A stretch of DNA of 64,000 nucleotides, taken from NCBI GenBank assembly GCA_028532765.1, contig JAQQAR010000008.1:1-64000 (forward strand), in the 5' to 3' direction. Position 1 is the first letter of the stretch. Every line of letters starts with the position of its first letter. Shown piece after piece: positions 1 through 9,190 of the stretch. The notes below the pieces were generated by a model. That model saw nothing but the letters and a program-made list of their open reading frames with translations, did no database searches and had not been told where the DNA came from. The stretch comes from Sphaerochaetaceae bacterium (GTDB lineage Bacteria; Spirochaetota; Spirochaetia; Sphaerochaetales; Sphaerochaetaceae). The position numbers and the translations under genes are program-made.

Positions 1-173
1 TATTTACATATACTTTTTTATGCATTTTATTATGACTGTTTTTTGTTTTTCGTATTTTACAAGATACCGGACAAAGCATTCTTCCTACCTGAAAGTCTGT
101 AATACACATCTATTACATCCTTCTTCATTACATGTTGATACCTAATTGAATATATTGCACTGAGGGATAAAGA

Positions 174-210
174 CAAATAAAAACCACCAGGAAGCTTGTT
201 CCTGATGGCT
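174..210 (-). terminator. Intrinsic terminator after smpB
   Basis: Read on the minus strand, a 10-bp stem (CCATCAGGAA paired with TTCCTGGTGG, one G-U pair) with a 5-nt loop is followed at once by a run of T. It lies about 20 nt beyond the smpB stop codon and fits a rho-independent terminator for the smpB transcript. The remaining bases 1-173 show no gene, tRNA or tmRNA that I can recognise. Confidence 0.85.
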
Positions 211-229
211 ATAGATGTAATGAGCTCAA

Positions 230-700
230 TTAATATTGTAGTTGTTTCAATTCACGCCGTGTATCACGGTTTAGATCTCTTTCCTTTACCACAGCACGCT
301 TGTCGTGCAACTGTTTACCTCTACATAGGGAGATCTGTACTTTTACGAGATTTCCTTTCAGGTAGATGGAGGTAGGGACCAAGGTGAACCCTTTCTCATC
401 GACTTTCCGCTTAAACTTCTTAATCTCTGCCTTATGGGCAAGAAGACGACGATTACGATTTGGTTCATGGTTGTTGATATTGCCATGGGTGTATGGTTGT
501 ATGGTAAGACCAACCAGGGTCAATCCTTGTTTATCAATTGTCACATAGCTGTCAGAAAAGCTGAAACGCCCATCTCTTATGGATTTCACCTCTGTACCTG
601 CAAGCGATATACCACACTCGAGATCTTCTATAACCTCATAGTTGAAGTAGGCCTTTTTGTTCTTCTGGAGAAGTTTGAATTTGTTTCTATCTTGTTTCAT
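230..700 (-). CDS. smpB: SsrA-binding protein SmpB
   Basis: SmpB binds tmRNA and delivers it to stalled ribosomes for trans-translation, which rescues the ribosome and tags the unfinished protein. The 156-residue product has the usual length. It opens with a short basic N-terminus and the NKKAYFNYEVIEDLECG block, continues with GTEVKSIRDGR, and has the typical HEPNRNRRLL and KRAVVKERD segments; the basic C-terminal tail (RDTRRELKQLQY) is the part that enters the decoding centre in characterised SmpB. The ATG directly abuts the stop of the upstream minus-strand gene, so the two are probably cotranscribed. No tmRNA gene is visible next to it. Confidence 0.97.
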   Translation of the reverse strand: MKQDRNKFKLLQKNKKAYFNYEVIEDLECGISLAGTEVKSIRDGRFSFSDSYVTIDKQGLTLVGLTIQPYTHGNINNHEPNRNRRLLAHKAEIKKFKRKVDEKGFTLVPTSIYLKGNLVKVQISLCRGKQLHDKRAVVKERDLNRDTRRELKQLQY

Positions 701-2152
701 CTATTCATACCAAGCAACACGGAATCCAATTTGGTCCCCACAAGCATCACTTTCAATAACACCGACCGTGTGTTCGGTGATTGTTTGGGGATCATTCAGG
801 TAACTGCCACCTTTCACAACTGGTTGCATCTGGAGAGAGAACGCTTCATGTAAGGCGAGGCTCTCCTGGTAACCGGTTATCCGGGAAAGGGGAATATAGG
901 GCGTCTGCGTAAGTTCCCAGACACCTCCCATAAGCGATACAGGACCGCCACTGATATCTGGAGAAGGGGAGAGAGACGTTGTGTAGTTTAAATCATTCTG
1001 TTGAAGGGCGGCAAGACTCCACATTGCCTCAGTGGGAAGGAAAACCTCTTTTCCTGTTTTTTCACTCAACCAAGTACAGAAAGCTTGTGCGGCATGATAA
1101 CTTACATTGAAAACAGGACGGCTTGTAACAAACACCGATGAGATGGTCATACCTTCCAGATATGAGTCATCCACCAATCCCTTGCTCATCAACTCATCCT
1201 TATTACTCTTTTCCCAATAGGGATTGTCTTCCAGGAATAACGCCCACTGGTACTGGCTGATCTCTGTTGCTCCAAGTACAAAGGAAGGAACATCCACAGA
1301 TACTCCTGCTTCATGTATCTCGGGATACTGGGAAGCAGTTTCCCTGCCCATGATAAAGGAAGTTTGAGGGTAGGCAAACCCTGCAAGTTGGAGATCTCCA
1401 AAAGAGAGTGATCGCTTTTCAGGGGTAATGGTAGGTACACTGGAAGCGAGGCCCAAGCGTGTACCTGCATTGTTGGTATTCACTACCTGTTCTGCAATAG
1501 CAAGTAGGTCACGCACTGAATCGCTTATCTCCACTGCCTCAAGCGCATCCTTTGCCTCGATGAGCATGGCCTCATTGCTGATAAAGCGAAGTGCTGTTTC
1601 AAGGGTTGCTTGCGTATATTTCTGATCAAAGCCAAGTGCCTCAAGGTCGTGGATCAGATTTGAGAAGAGTGGACGAATACGGGTAACCTCGTCATAACTG
1701 AGTATGGCACTTGCATCAGCAATTTCCTGAAGATTGAATCGATTGATAGCATTCTTGCTATCCTCATCCAAAGAGAGGGTAGGGATTGGAGCCTCCATCG
1801 TACGATGAAAAAGCCAGGTCAAAAAGACAGGATGGTCTACCTCTAATATATAGGAAGCATAGGGAATACCTCCCTTCATCAATGCTACCTCGTGGTTTCC
1901 ACTCTCAATAAAATACTGATAACCAGTCACCCCAACATATGAGCCATCAACAACTACTCCGCTCTCACTGAGTTGCCCACGAAATGTGACGTATCGTCCT
2001 CCCTTGTTGATTCCAGGGAAGAAGGCAATGAAGAAGATTGCCGCTGCCAGGATAATGATAAGGAGTATCAAAATAAGAACACCTGGCCTCAGGCCCAGAA
2101 CATGTGGCAGCTGAACCTGATCAACTTCAGGCAGTTCGATTCGTCGTTTCAT
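701..2152 (-). CDS. Membrane-anchored PEGA/SUMF1-like (FGE-sulfatase fold) protein
   Basis: A 483-residue protein, function unknown. The N-terminus is cytoplasmic and charged, followed by one strongly hydrophobic segment (about residues 25-47) that should anchor it in the inner membrane. Next comes a PEGA-like region (about 55-100: VVVDGSYVGVTG, then ESGNHEVALMKGG), a helical stretch, and from about residue 255 a SUMF1/FGE-sulfatase-like domain (SFIMGRETASQYPE, EISQYQWALFLEDNP, FNVSYHAAQAFCTWLSEKTG, IGFRVAWYE). The cysteine pair of true formylglycine-generating enzymes is not evident near the C-terminus, so it is more likely a binding or scaffold domain than a sulfatase activator. I prefer the ATG at 2152 to a TTG 36 nt upstream because it precedes a basic MKRR start. 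It is probably in an operon with smpB. Confidence 0.75.
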   Translation of the reverse strand: MKRRIELPEVDQVQLPHVLGLRPGVLILILLIIILAAAIFFIAFFPGINKGGRYVTFRGQLSESGVVVDGSYVGVTGYQYFIESGNHEVALMKGGIPYASYILEVDHPVFLTWLFHRTMEAPIPTLSLDEDSKNAINRFNLQEIADASAILSYDEVTRIRPLFSNLIHDLEALGFDQKYTQATLETALRFISNEAMLIEAKDALEAVEISDSVRDLLAIAEQVVNTNNAGTRLGLASSVPTITPEKRSLSFGDLQLAGFAYPQTSFIMGRETASQYPEIHEAGVSVDVPSFVLGATEISQYQWALFLEDNPYWEKSNKDELMSKGLVDDSYLEGMTISSVFVTSRPVFNVSYHAAQAFCTWLSEKTGKEVFLPTEAMWSLAALQQNDLNYTTSLSPSPDISGGPVSLMGGVWELTQTPYIPLSRITGYQESLALHEAFSLQMQPVVKGGSYLNDPQTITEHTVGVIESDACGDQIGFRVAWYE

Positions 2153-2181
2153 ACACGATAAGGTATCTTTCTGGTGTTCTC

Positions 2182-2210
2182 TTGTCAACTGAACTCTATT
2201 GTGATAGCTT
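2182..2210 (+). promoter_or_regulatory. Possible sigma70 promoter of lepB
   Basis: TTGTCA (2182-2187) and a weak TAGCTT (2205-2210) are separated by 17 nt. The expected transcript start falls at about 2217, immediately before the lepB ATG. The -10 match is poor, so this is tentative. Confidence 0.35.
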
Positions 2211-2217
2211 GCTTCCT

Positions 2218-3225
2218 ATGGAATCATTATTGGGTTTTCTTGAAAAACATACGATACGCATACTCACTCATCGCAAGGCAGTGAAAGCCTATGAGATGTC
2301 CCAGAAGACTAAACGCACCTTTATTGGTGAAGTAAAAGGCTGGGTCGATGCCCTGGTATTTGCGGTATTTGCGGTATTACTCATCAACCAATATATCTTC
2401 CAACTCTTCGTCATACCATCACCCTCCATGGTGTCAACACTCAATATTGGGGACAGGGTGTTTGTAAGCAAAACCATTTATGGCATTGAAGTGTACCCTG
2501 GTGGTCCGAAGATCTTTTCGGCAAACAGACAAGTACAACGTGATGATATCATTACCTTCTACAATCCTGAGTATGATTCAAAAGGACCATTTTTTGATGT
2601 ACTCTCCCAGATCATCTATATGGGTACCTTTTCATTGGTGAATATCGATAAGAATGAGGATGGATCCATCGCTGAAAGGCTCTATGTCAAAAGGGCAATT
2701 GGATTTCCCTCTGAGACGATTCGCTTTGTGAATGGTAATGTACAGGTTCGCCCTGCAGGTTTTTCATCGTATATTGATGAAGATTCGTTCAGATCTGATC
2801 TCTCTTTGGTAGAGGGTCCACATAGAAGTCTTGATGCCTCTTCCTACGAAGGAATTCGAGCATGGGGTAGTCTGTTTGGATACCAGGAAGCTGGTCTGGA
2901 CCTGTCAGCAAGCCCTGCCTACCTGAAGAGCCAATATGCAAGCGTACAAGGGGACTCCTATCCCGACGATATGTACGCATTCGAGACTGCCGCAAAGCGA
3001 ACCAAACACCTTATAAACCCAGCGGATATGCAATCGAGAAGCGATAGCGCGAAGTATCAAAGCGGAATCTATGTTCCGCAGGACTCCATCCTTCCTCTTG
3101 GGGACAATCGTGACAACAGCCGTGACGGCAGGTATTTCGGCCCTGTGACCCAGAAAAAAATCAATGGTTCGGTTCGGTTTCGTTTCTGGCCCTTCACAAG
3201 CATGAAATATCTGGGGGATGCATAG
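2218..3225 (+). CDS. lepB: Signal peptidase I
   Basis: Type I leader peptidase, an inner-membrane serine protease with a Ser/Lys dyad that removes signal peptides from secreted proteins. From the chosen ATG the protein has 335 residues. A hydrophobic anchor spans about 42-66, then the box B motif IPSPSM gives catalytic Ser70, LYVKRAIGFP gives catalytic Lys158, and GDNRDNSRDGRYFG (about 295-308) is box E. The stretch of about 135 residues between Lys158 and box E resembles the long extracytoplasmic region of Gram-negative enzymes. An in-frame ATG at 2293 (MSQKTKRT) is an alternative start. Neither start has a clear SD. The stop overlaps the hemW start, so lepB and hemW are translationally coupled. 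Confidence 0.93.
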   Translation: MESLLGFLEKHTIRILTHRKAVKAYEMSQKTKRTFIGEVKGWVDALVFAVFAVLLINQYIFQLFVIPSPSMVSTLNIGDRVFVSKTIYGIEVYPGGPKIFSANRQVQRDDIITFYNPEYDSKGPFFDVLSQIIYMGTFSLVNIDKNEDGSIAERLYVKRAIGFPSETIRFVNGNVQVRPAGFSSYIDEDSFRSDLSLVEGPHRSLDASSYEGIRAWGSLFGYQEAGLDLSASPAYLKSQYASVQGDSYPDDMYAFETAAKRTKHLINPADMQSRSDSAKYQSGIYVPQDSILPLGDNRDNSRDGRYFGPVTQKKINGSVRFRFWPFTSMKYLGDA

Positions 3226-4406
3226 TGCTCACATTAGGTGCAAGCAACCCAAAAGCCCTGTATCTCCATATCCCTTTTTGTACCACTCGTTGCTCATATT
3301 GTGCGTTTTACAGTGAACCAGAGTCCTCTTGGAGAGGATTCCAGGAAGCCTATGTTTCACGTCTTGAACAAGAGATCACTATAGTTGTCGAGTATACCGG
3401 TGGATTTGAAACCATTTTCATTGGTGGAGGAAACCCTGGATCCCTTACCTGTGAACAGCTATCCCGCTTGCTTGTTGCAGCAAAGAGTCCCCAGTGCAGT
3501 GAAGTTACCGTTGAGATGAATCCTGAGACGTTTTCTGAATCTTACTTTCCTCTATTCGAAAATAAACTCGTCACCCGTGTAAGTATGGGCATCCAGAGCA
3601 TGGATGATTCAGTGCTTCGTCAACTGGGTAGGAATGCAACGGTAAAAGACAACTTGAGGGCGATTGCCCTCGCCAAGAAAGCCCATGGTCTCTACGGTAT
3701 TGATCTTTCCTTTGATCTGATGGCAGCACTTCCCGGTCAAAGCATCCAGATGGCACTACAGGATATTGATACCATAGTATCGCTCGGTGATCCGGGGCAT
3801 ATCAGTCTCTACTGCCTGACCGTAGAGGAGGGCACAGAGCTTGCAAGAAGAGTCTCAGAGCGAGAGCTGAAAGTGTGGGATGATGATGGCCAGATGGAAT
3901 TACTGGGAAGATTGTGGGACCGACTTGGCCAGTTGGGGTATGAGCACTATGAAGTATCGAACTTTGCAAGAAATGGACGATATTGCAAACACAACCTTGT
4001 GTATTGGAACCTGGATCCCTATCTAGGATTGGGAAGCAGCGCTGCTTCATTCCTGCAATCTGAAAGCCATTCATGGCATTACAGCCAGAAGGAAGACCTT
4101 CAAACATTTGCTGAAGAAACGCTGTTCAGTGGGTATGAGAAAGAAAAACTTGGCAGTGACCAACTGGTTGAAGAATACCTGATGATGGCACTCCGCACAA
4201 ACCGTGGGATTGAAAAAAACCTTTTCAAAGCACGCTTTTCCCTTGATTTTGATTCACTATTTTCAAAAACCATTGCAAATCTCGATCTTCTCTGGTATAG
4301 AGATACCCCACATTTATTTGTATTATCTAAAGTTGGATGGATGGTTCTTGATGAGATTATCCTAAGGCTTGCTCTCCAAATTCCGCAACCCCTTGACCGC
4401 CACTAG
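3225..4406 (+). CDS. hemW: HemW-like radical SAM protein (haem chaperone family)
   Basis: A 393-residue member of the HemN/HemW radical SAM family. Close to the N-terminus, HIPFCTTRCSYCAFY contains the CxxxCxxC cluster that binds the 4Fe-4S/SAM centre; FIGGGNPGSLT and VEMNPETF follow as in HemW, and NLVYWNLDPYLGLGSSAAS is the later family signature. HemW proteins bind haem and are thought to insert it into respiratory enzymes; they lack the features needed for coproporphyrinogen oxidation, although databases often name them that way. Translation starts at a GTG overlapping the lepB stop by one base. No haem biosynthesis gene is nearby, so the substrate is not supported by context. Confidence 0.88.
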   Translation: MLTLGASNPKALYLHIPFCTTRCSYCAFYSEPESSWRGFQEAYVSRLEQEITIVVEYTGGFETIFIGGGNPGSLTCEQLSRLLVAAKSPQCSEVTVEMNPETFSESYFPLFENKLVTRVSMGIQSMDDSVLRQLGRNATVKDNLRAIALAKKAHGLYGIDLSFDLMAALPGQSIQMALQDIDTIVSLGDPGHISLYCLTVEEGTELARRVSERELKVWDDDGQMELLGRLWDRLGQLGYEHYEVSNFARNGRYCKHNLVYWNLDPYLGLGSSAASFLQSESHSWHYSQKEDLQTFAEETLFSGYEKEKLGSDQLVEEYLMMALRTNRGIEKNLFKARFSLDFDSLFSKTIANLDLLWYRDTPHLFVLSKVGWMVLDEIILRLALQIPQPLDRH

Positions 4407-4469
4407 CGCATATGATAGGTTAAATGGGCTATAGATTTCATGATATTTTACTAAATAAGAGGTTCAATT

Positions 4470-5219
4470 ATGTCCGGCCATAGTAAATGGGCTACCATTA
4501 AACACAAGAAGGGTGCTGCTGACGCTAAACGCGGCCAGAAGTTCACGAAGCTGATCAAAGAAATTTCCGTTGCTGCCAAGATGGGTGGCGCTGACCCCGA
4601 CTCCAATGCACGGCTTCGTACTGCTATTCTCAAGGCTCGTGCAGAGAATATGCCCAAGGACAATATTGACAGGGCAATCAAGAAAGGTTCAGGTGAGTTG
4701 GAAAATTCCACCTACTATGAACTGACCTATGAAGGATATGCAGTTGGTGGTGTAGCTCTTATTATCGACACCCTTACCGACAATAAGAACCGCACAGCAA
4801 GTGATGTTCGTTCCACGCTTACCAAGAACGGCGGAACACTGGGCAATAGCGGTTGTGTATCGTACATGTTCCAGACCAAGGGGATCATAACCTACGATTC
4901 ATCCAAGTACACTGAAGAACAGATTTTCGAAGTGGCATTGGAGAATGGTGCTGATGATGTAACGACTTCTGATGAAGTAATTGAAGTAATAACTACTCCA
5001 AGTGACTTTGCAAACGTCCTGGAAGCCATGCAGGCTGCTGGATTTGAGCAAGAAAGCGCCGAGGTAGAGAAAGTTGCAGACCAGACGGTCACTCTTGACA
5101 CCGAGAAAGCCCGCAAAGTACTCAAGATCATCGATAAGCTTGAAGAGTTGGATGATGTCCAGCAAGTCTCTTCCAATTTGGAATTGCCCGATGATTTTGA
5201 GGATAGCGACGAAGAATAA
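4470..5219 (+). CDS. yebC: YebC/PmpR family protein
   Basis: A 249-residue YebC-family protein of normal length, starting MSGHSKWATIKHKKGAADAKRGQ, which is nearly invariant in the family. In bacteria these proteins have been described as DNA-binding transcription regulators and, more recently, as ribosome-associated factors helping with difficult proline stretches. The three-domain pattern is visible: helical N-domain (1-75), central alpha/beta domain (TYELTYEGYAVGGVALIIDTL), and an acidic C-domain. An AGAGG SD lies 6 nt before the ATG. It is followed after 3 nt by ruvC, the standard yebC-ruvC-ruvA-ruvB order, and so belongs to the recombination operon. Confidence 0.96.
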   Translation: MSGHSKWATIKHKKGAADAKRGQKFTKLIKEISVAAKMGGADPDSNARLRTAILKARAENMPKDNIDRAIKKGSGELENSTYYELTYEGYAVGGVALIIDTLTDNKNRTASDVRSTLTKNGGTLGNSGCVSYMFQTKGIITYDSSKYTEEQIFEVALENGADDVTTSDEVIEVITTPSDFANVLEAMQAAGFEQESAEVEKVADQTVTLDTEKARKVLKIIDKLEELDDVQQVSSNLELPDDFEDSDEE

Positions 5220-5222
5220 GGC

Positions 5223-5711
5223 ATGCGAATCCTAGGAATTGATCCAGGATATGCACAGACAGGTTGGGGTGTTGTCGAATCAGATGGGCAGCATAACCGG
5301 CCTGTTTCTTTTGGTGTCATCAAAACCAGTACTTCACAACCAGACAGCCAAAGGATACACTTTATAGCGAAATCGGTTGGGCAGTTGGCTGAAGACCACC
5401 ATGTGGATGTTTGTGCCATGGAAGACATTTTTTTTACCAAGAATGTCAGTTCCGCCATCCCGGTTGCGAAGGTGATCGGAGCCTGTATACATCAGATGGG
5501 ATTGCAAGAGCTCCCGGTCAAGTTGTACAGCCCTCCCACCATCAAGAGTGTTGTAACAGGTTTTGGTGGTGCAGAAAAGCACCAGGTCCAGGAGATGGTT
5601 CGTATCTTGCTGGGTTTTGAGACCATTCCCCGTCCTGATCACGCTGCAGATGCCTTAGCTGTTGCAATCTGCTTTGCTGTTTATGATTTTTCGAGAATAA
5701 GGATGAAATAG
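5223..5711 (+). CDS. ruvC: Holliday junction endonuclease RuvC
   Basis: The resolvase of the RuvABC complex: a metal-dependent dimer that cuts Holliday junctions symmetrically. The 162-residue length is typical. The catalytic acidic set is visible: Asp7 in LGIDPG, Glu67 in CAMEDIFF, and His140/Asp143 in PDHAADALA. The His in the third position follows the Thermus-type active site, not the Asp of E. coli. It begins 3 nt after yebC and ends 2 nt before ruvA. Confidence 0.96.
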   Translation: MRILGIDPGYAQTGWGVVESDGQHNRPVSFGVIKTSTSQPDSQRIHFIAKSVGQLAEDHHVDVCAMEDIFFTKNVSSAIPVAKVIGACIHQMGLQELPVKLYSPPTIKSVVTGFGGAEKHQVQEMVRILLGFETIPRPDHAADALAVAICFAVYDFSRIRMK

Positions 5712-5713
5712 CC

Positions 5714-6346
5714 ATGATCAACGCACTGATTGGAGACATCGTATCCATCGAAGAAGGAACCCTTTTTTTACGGTGTGGCCATATCGAGTATACACTTTCG
5801 GTTTCCAGCCAGACTGCCAACACATTCAGTAATCTCTCGCTTGAATCTCGTAGGGGAGTGAGAGTCATGACCGTTCTTGTTCATCGAGAGGACAGCATGT
5901 CACTTTTCGGTTTCTCTGATGCAGATGAGCGGGAAGCTTTTCTTCAGTTACAGACAGTATCGGGAATCGGGTCAAAACAGGCACTGAAGATCCTCAGTGG
6001 TATCAACGTTCGAAACCTTGCAGAGGCATTGGATAGTGGGAACCTGAAATTGCTTTCATCCATTCCTGGGATTGGTCCGAAAACCGGACAGAAGATGATC
6101 CTTGCCCTGAGAAATGTACTGGTATTGGATGAGGATAAAGGAAGAAGCCAGAGTGGAACGAGAAAACAGGCACATCACCCATACAGCGATATTATCAATG
6201 CACTTGTAGATATGGGGTATGATCGTCGTCTTGTCGAGGAAACCGTGGACAAGGTCACTGAGAACCAGGCTTCTGAGCTCGAGAAGATGAGTCACCATGA
6301 TGCCGAGGAACATTTGTTCCGTTTAAGCATCAAGTTGCTCGGATGA
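5714..6346 (+). CDS. ruvA: Holliday junction DNA helicase subunit RuvA
   Basis: RuvA forms the tetramer that holds the four-way junction and recruits the RuvB motors. The 210-residue protein has an N-terminal OB-fold (1-65, including the [21 protein letters not shown] region), two helix-hairpin-helix motifs ([13 protein letters not shown] about 80-92 and [14 protein letters not shown] about 116-129) that contact DNA backbone, and a C-terminal RuvB-binding domain (about 155-210). The order and spacing with ruvC and ruvB indicate one transcript. Confidence 0.96.
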   Translation: MINALIGDIVSIEEGTLFLRCGHIEYTLSVSSQTANTFSNLSLESRRGVRVMTVLVHREDSMSLFGFSDADEREAFLQLQTVSGIGSKQALKILSGINVRNLAEALDSGNLKLLSSIPGIGPKTGQKMILALRNVLVLDEDKGRSQSGTRKQAHHPYSDIINALVDMGYDRRLVEETVDKVTENQASELEKMSHHDAEEHLFRLSIKLLG

Positions 6347-6356
6347 CAGGGATACA

Positions 6357-7424
6357 ATGTATATGGAAACCAATCAACCGGATTTACACGAACTGATACA
6401 AAACTCCGTGACCTCTTCTTCCTTTCAGGAAGAGGGGGACAGACAGGAAAATATTCTTCGCCCAAAATTGTTGAAGGATTTTCAGGGACAACAAAGGCTC
6501 AAGGATAATCTTGCAGTCTTTGTGCAAGCAGCACGGGAGAGAAAGGAGTCATTGGATCATACGTTCCTTATCGGCCCCCCTGGACTGGGGAAGACCACCC
6601 TGGCAAGTATCATCGCAAACGAGATGGAAGCAGAGATCCGGATGACCAGCGCACCTGCCTTGGAGAAACCCAAGGATCTTGCAGGGATTCTTACCAATGT
6701 CACCGAGGGATCTGTTTTCTTTATCGATGAAATTCATCGACTCAAACCTGCTCTTGAAGAGATGTTGTATATTGCTATGGAAGATTTTGAGATCGATTGG
6801 GTCATCGGACAAGGGCCTGCAGCCCGTACGATGAGAATTCCCCTTCCAAAATTCACCTTGGTAGGTGCTACCACCAAAGCAGGTTCTGTATCCAGCCCTC
6901 TCTCCTCACGATTCGGTATTACCTGTCATATTGAGTTCTACAATGAGAAGGAACTGGCAAATATCATCAGGCGGTCTGCCCAGATCATGAATGTACACAT
7001 TGAGGAGGAGGCAATCATTCTCCTTGCACGCTGCAGTAGGGGAACACCCCGTATAGCCAATCGTCTCTTGAGAAGATTGCGGGATTTTGCTGCAGTTATG
7101 GGTGATGGTATTGTCACCACTGCTGTGGTTGACCATGGTATGGAACGGCTCGGGATCGATACCAACGGACTTGAGATGCAGGACCGCAATATACTGCGGA
7201 CCATCATCGAGTTCTATGATGGGGGGCCTGTAGGCGCCGAAACCTTAAGTATCAGTGTTGGAGAGGCAATAGAATCCCTTGAGGATTTCTATGAACCATA
7301 TCTGATCCAGAAAGGATATCTGAAACGAACACCACGTGGCCGTATGACCACTAAACTTGCCTATGAATTGCTGGGTATACCCTGCAAAAGGAATATGGAT
7401 GACAATCAAGGAATTCTCTTTTGA
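6357..7424 (+). CDS. ruvB: Holliday junction branch migration ATPase RuvB
   Basis: A hexameric AAA+ motor that drives branch migration with RuvA. In the 355-residue product the Walker A is GPPGLGKTT, Walker B is FFIDEIHR, sensor I lies in [10 protein letters not shown], and the arginine finger region is SSRFGI. A C-terminal winged helix (about 280-345) binds DNA. The start is ATG 6357; a second ATG two codons on is equally possible. The 3' end overlaps queA by 26 bp, so queA translation is probably coupled. Confidence 0.97.
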   Translation: MYMETNQPDLHELIQNSVTSSSFQEEGDRQENILRPKLLKDFQGQQRLKDNLAVFVQAARERKESLDHTFLIGPPGLGKTTLASIIANEMEAEIRMTSAPALEKPKDLAGILTNVTEGSVFFIDEIHRLKPALEEMLYIAMEDFEIDWVIGQGPAARTMRIPLPKFTLVGATTKAGSVSSPLSSRFGITCHIEFYNEKELANIIRRSAQIMNVHIEEEAIILLARCSRGTPRIANRLLRRLRDFAAVMGDGIVTTAVVDHGMERLGIDTNGLEMQDRNILRTIIEFYDGGPVGAETLSISVGEAIESLEDFYEPYLIQKGYLKRTPRGRMTTKLAYELLGIPCKRNMDDNQGILF

Positions 7425-8439
7425 CCTGCCTCCGCACCTGATCGCACAAACACCTGCTGACAAAAGAGGGGAGGACCGGCTTCTGGTACTGAACCGCAGT
7501 GATGGCAGTGTTGTTGATGAACAGATGCATCATTTTGCCTCCTACCTTGAGGAAGGTAGCGTTGTTGTGGTGAATAACAGCAAAGTCAGGAAAGCACGGG
7601 TATATGCTACCAGTGATACTGGTAGTACCGTTGAATTTCTCTTTTTGGAAGAAAACCTTGACAACACTTGGCAGTGCATGGTCACCAAGGCAAAGCGTCA
7701 GAAAGTAGGAAAGCACTATACATTCTGCAACGAAGAGGGAAACTACAGCCGTAAGGCCTGGATTACCGAAATTGGTGATGATGGGACCAGGACTGTTGCC
7801 TTTGATTCCCCGCTTGATGAGGATTTTTTTCGTGTACTTGGACACGTACCACTTCCTCCTTATATCAAAAGGGATGATTCTTTTGCTGATGAGAAACGCT
7901 ATCAGACCATCTACGCAGAAACGGAAGGATCGGTTGCAGCACCCACTGCAGGACTTCACTTCACTGAGGATATTCTCTCTTCAATACGGAAAAAGGGTTG
8001 CTTGATAGTCCCCATAACGCTGCATGTTGGACCGGGTACATTCCTTCCTGTCAGAACAGAGCATCTGGATGACCATAAGATGCACTATGAACGGTATGAG
8101 ATCAGTGAGGAAGCTGCAAACATCATCTCCCAAGCTCATAGGGATGGCAGAAAGATTGTAGCTACAGGGACAACCAGTGTAAGAACCCTTGAGAGCGCCT
8201 TCAACAGCGCTGAGCAACGCCTTGAGCGTGGAGAAGGGCGGACAAATCTCTTTATCCGCCCCCCCTACCAATGGAAAGTGGTTGACCAGCTCCTGACCAA
8301 CTTCCACACCCCCGAGTCAACATTGCTGGTACTCGTCTCTACCTTTGCAGGAAAACACCTCATCGATAGCGCTTACCAGCATGCCGTGGAAAAGGAGTAT
8401 CGCTTTTTCAGCTATGGGGATGCAATGTTCATCCGCTAG
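7399..8439 (+). CDS. queA: S-adenosylmethionine:tRNA ribosyltransferase-isomerase
   Basis: QueA transfers and isomerises the ribosyl moiety of SAM to 7-aminomethyl-7-deazaguanine in tRNA, giving epoxyqueuosine. The 346-residue protein starts at the ATG within the ruvB 3' end ([17 protein letters not shown]), and shows the family blocks [28 protein letters not shown] and [11 protein letters not shown] second queuosine gene, tgt, lies at about 32 kb in the same window, so the two halves of the pathway are both chromosomal here but not adjacent. Its stop codon overlaps that of convergent tmk in the four-base palindrome CTAG. Confidence 0.96.
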   Translation: MTIKEFSFDLPPHLIAQTPADKRGEDRLLVLNRSDGSVVDEQMHHFASYLEEGSVVVVNNSKVRKARVYATSDTGSTVEFLFLEENLDNTWQCMVTKAKRQKVGKHYTFCNEEGNYSRKAWITEIGDDGTRTVAFDSPLDEDFFRVLGHVPLPPYIKRDDSFADEKRYQTIYAETEGSVAAPTAGLHFTEDILSSIRKKGCLIVPITLHVGPGTFLPVRTEHLDDHKMHYERYEISEEAANIISQAHRDGRKIVATGTTSVRTLESAFNSAEQRLERGEGRTNLFIRPPYQWKVVDQLLTNFHTPESTLLVLVSTFAGKHLIDSAYQHAVEKEYRFFSYGDAMFIR

Positions 8440-9041
8440 AAGAGAATCTCCTGGATGTTCCTTGCAATCTCCTCCTTAGGGAGAAGCCCATCAAGTCTCA
8501 CCAGCGTTACTTCCTTGGAAAGAGTATCAAAGATGCGCTCATAGTTTTCTTTCACTTTTTCGAGAAACTCATGACGCTCAAACAGCTCCTCTTGATCTCC
8601 TCTTCCCTTGATCCTTCTCAGGCATTCATCAACCGGAGTATCGATGAAGAATAAATACTGGGGGGAAGGGAAGGCATTGAGCCTCTGTATCGTCTCGAAA
8701 TCGCTGTCAACACTCTGGTATGCCAGGGAAGAGTAGAGATAGCGGTCACAGATGACCATCTTTCCCTCATCCAAGTCCCGCATAAGACCATTTACAGGAT
8801 TATTGAGATGGTCTTCTCGGTCAGCTGCATAGAGCATTGCCAGTGATAAAGGCGTGGTGACAATTTGCTTTCTCAGCACGGAACGGACAAGCCGCCCGAT
8901 TGGTTTATCGGTAGGTTCAAAGGTTGCACGGCAGGGGCGGTCATTCTGGTCACAATATTCTGCAAGCAACTGCATCTGGGTAGTGGTACCCGCTCCATCC
9001 AATCCCTCGAAAACAACAAAATTCTGCAATACTGAAGGCAT
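8436..9041 (-). CDS. tmk: Thymidylate kinase
   Basis: Phosphorylates dTMP to dTDP for DNA synthesis. The 201-residue product has the P-loop FEGLDGAGTTTQ, the DRYLYSSLAYQ substrate motif and the lid region RIKGRGDQEELFE. Several in-frame starts exist; the ATG at 9041 is chosen because an AGGAG lies 8 nt upstream, whereas for the ATG at 9047 it is only 2 nt away. It is convergent with queA, sharing the CTAG stop overlap, and divergent from tamB. The tmk-tamB-bamA neighbourhood is as I recall it in Borrelia. Confidence 0.93.
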   Translation of the reverse strand: MPSVLQNFVVFEGLDGAGTTTQMQLLAEYCDQNDRPCRATFEPTDKPIGRLVRSVLRKQIVTTPLSLAMLYAADREDHLNNPVNGLMRDLDEGKMVICDRYLYSSLAYQSVDSDFETIQRLNAFPSPQYLFFIDTPVDECLRRIKGRGDQEELFERHEFLEKVKENYERIFDTLSKEVTLVRLDGLLPKEEIARNIQEILF

Positions 9042-9190
9042 ATCCATATCTCCTATCGTATCTCTATGGTACGGTAAATACACCACAAGGTAAATCAGTT
9101 TTTTCACGCATTAATGAGAGATAATCTGGAAAAGGGAGGTGCCCAAGCCATGCACTATCGGCTATACTTGTACAGAAAGGTGTAAGAGGC

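Noticed and set aside
1-173. Search for a tmRNA (ssrA) gene beside smpB
   Set aside because: No tRNA-Ala-like acceptor or tag-coding segment was found on either strand; smpB here has no adjacent ssrA within the window.
4407-4469. Promoter for yebC-ruvCAB
   Set aside because: TTGACC near the hemW end pairs at 17 nt only with a poor TAGGTT; not convincing enough to list.
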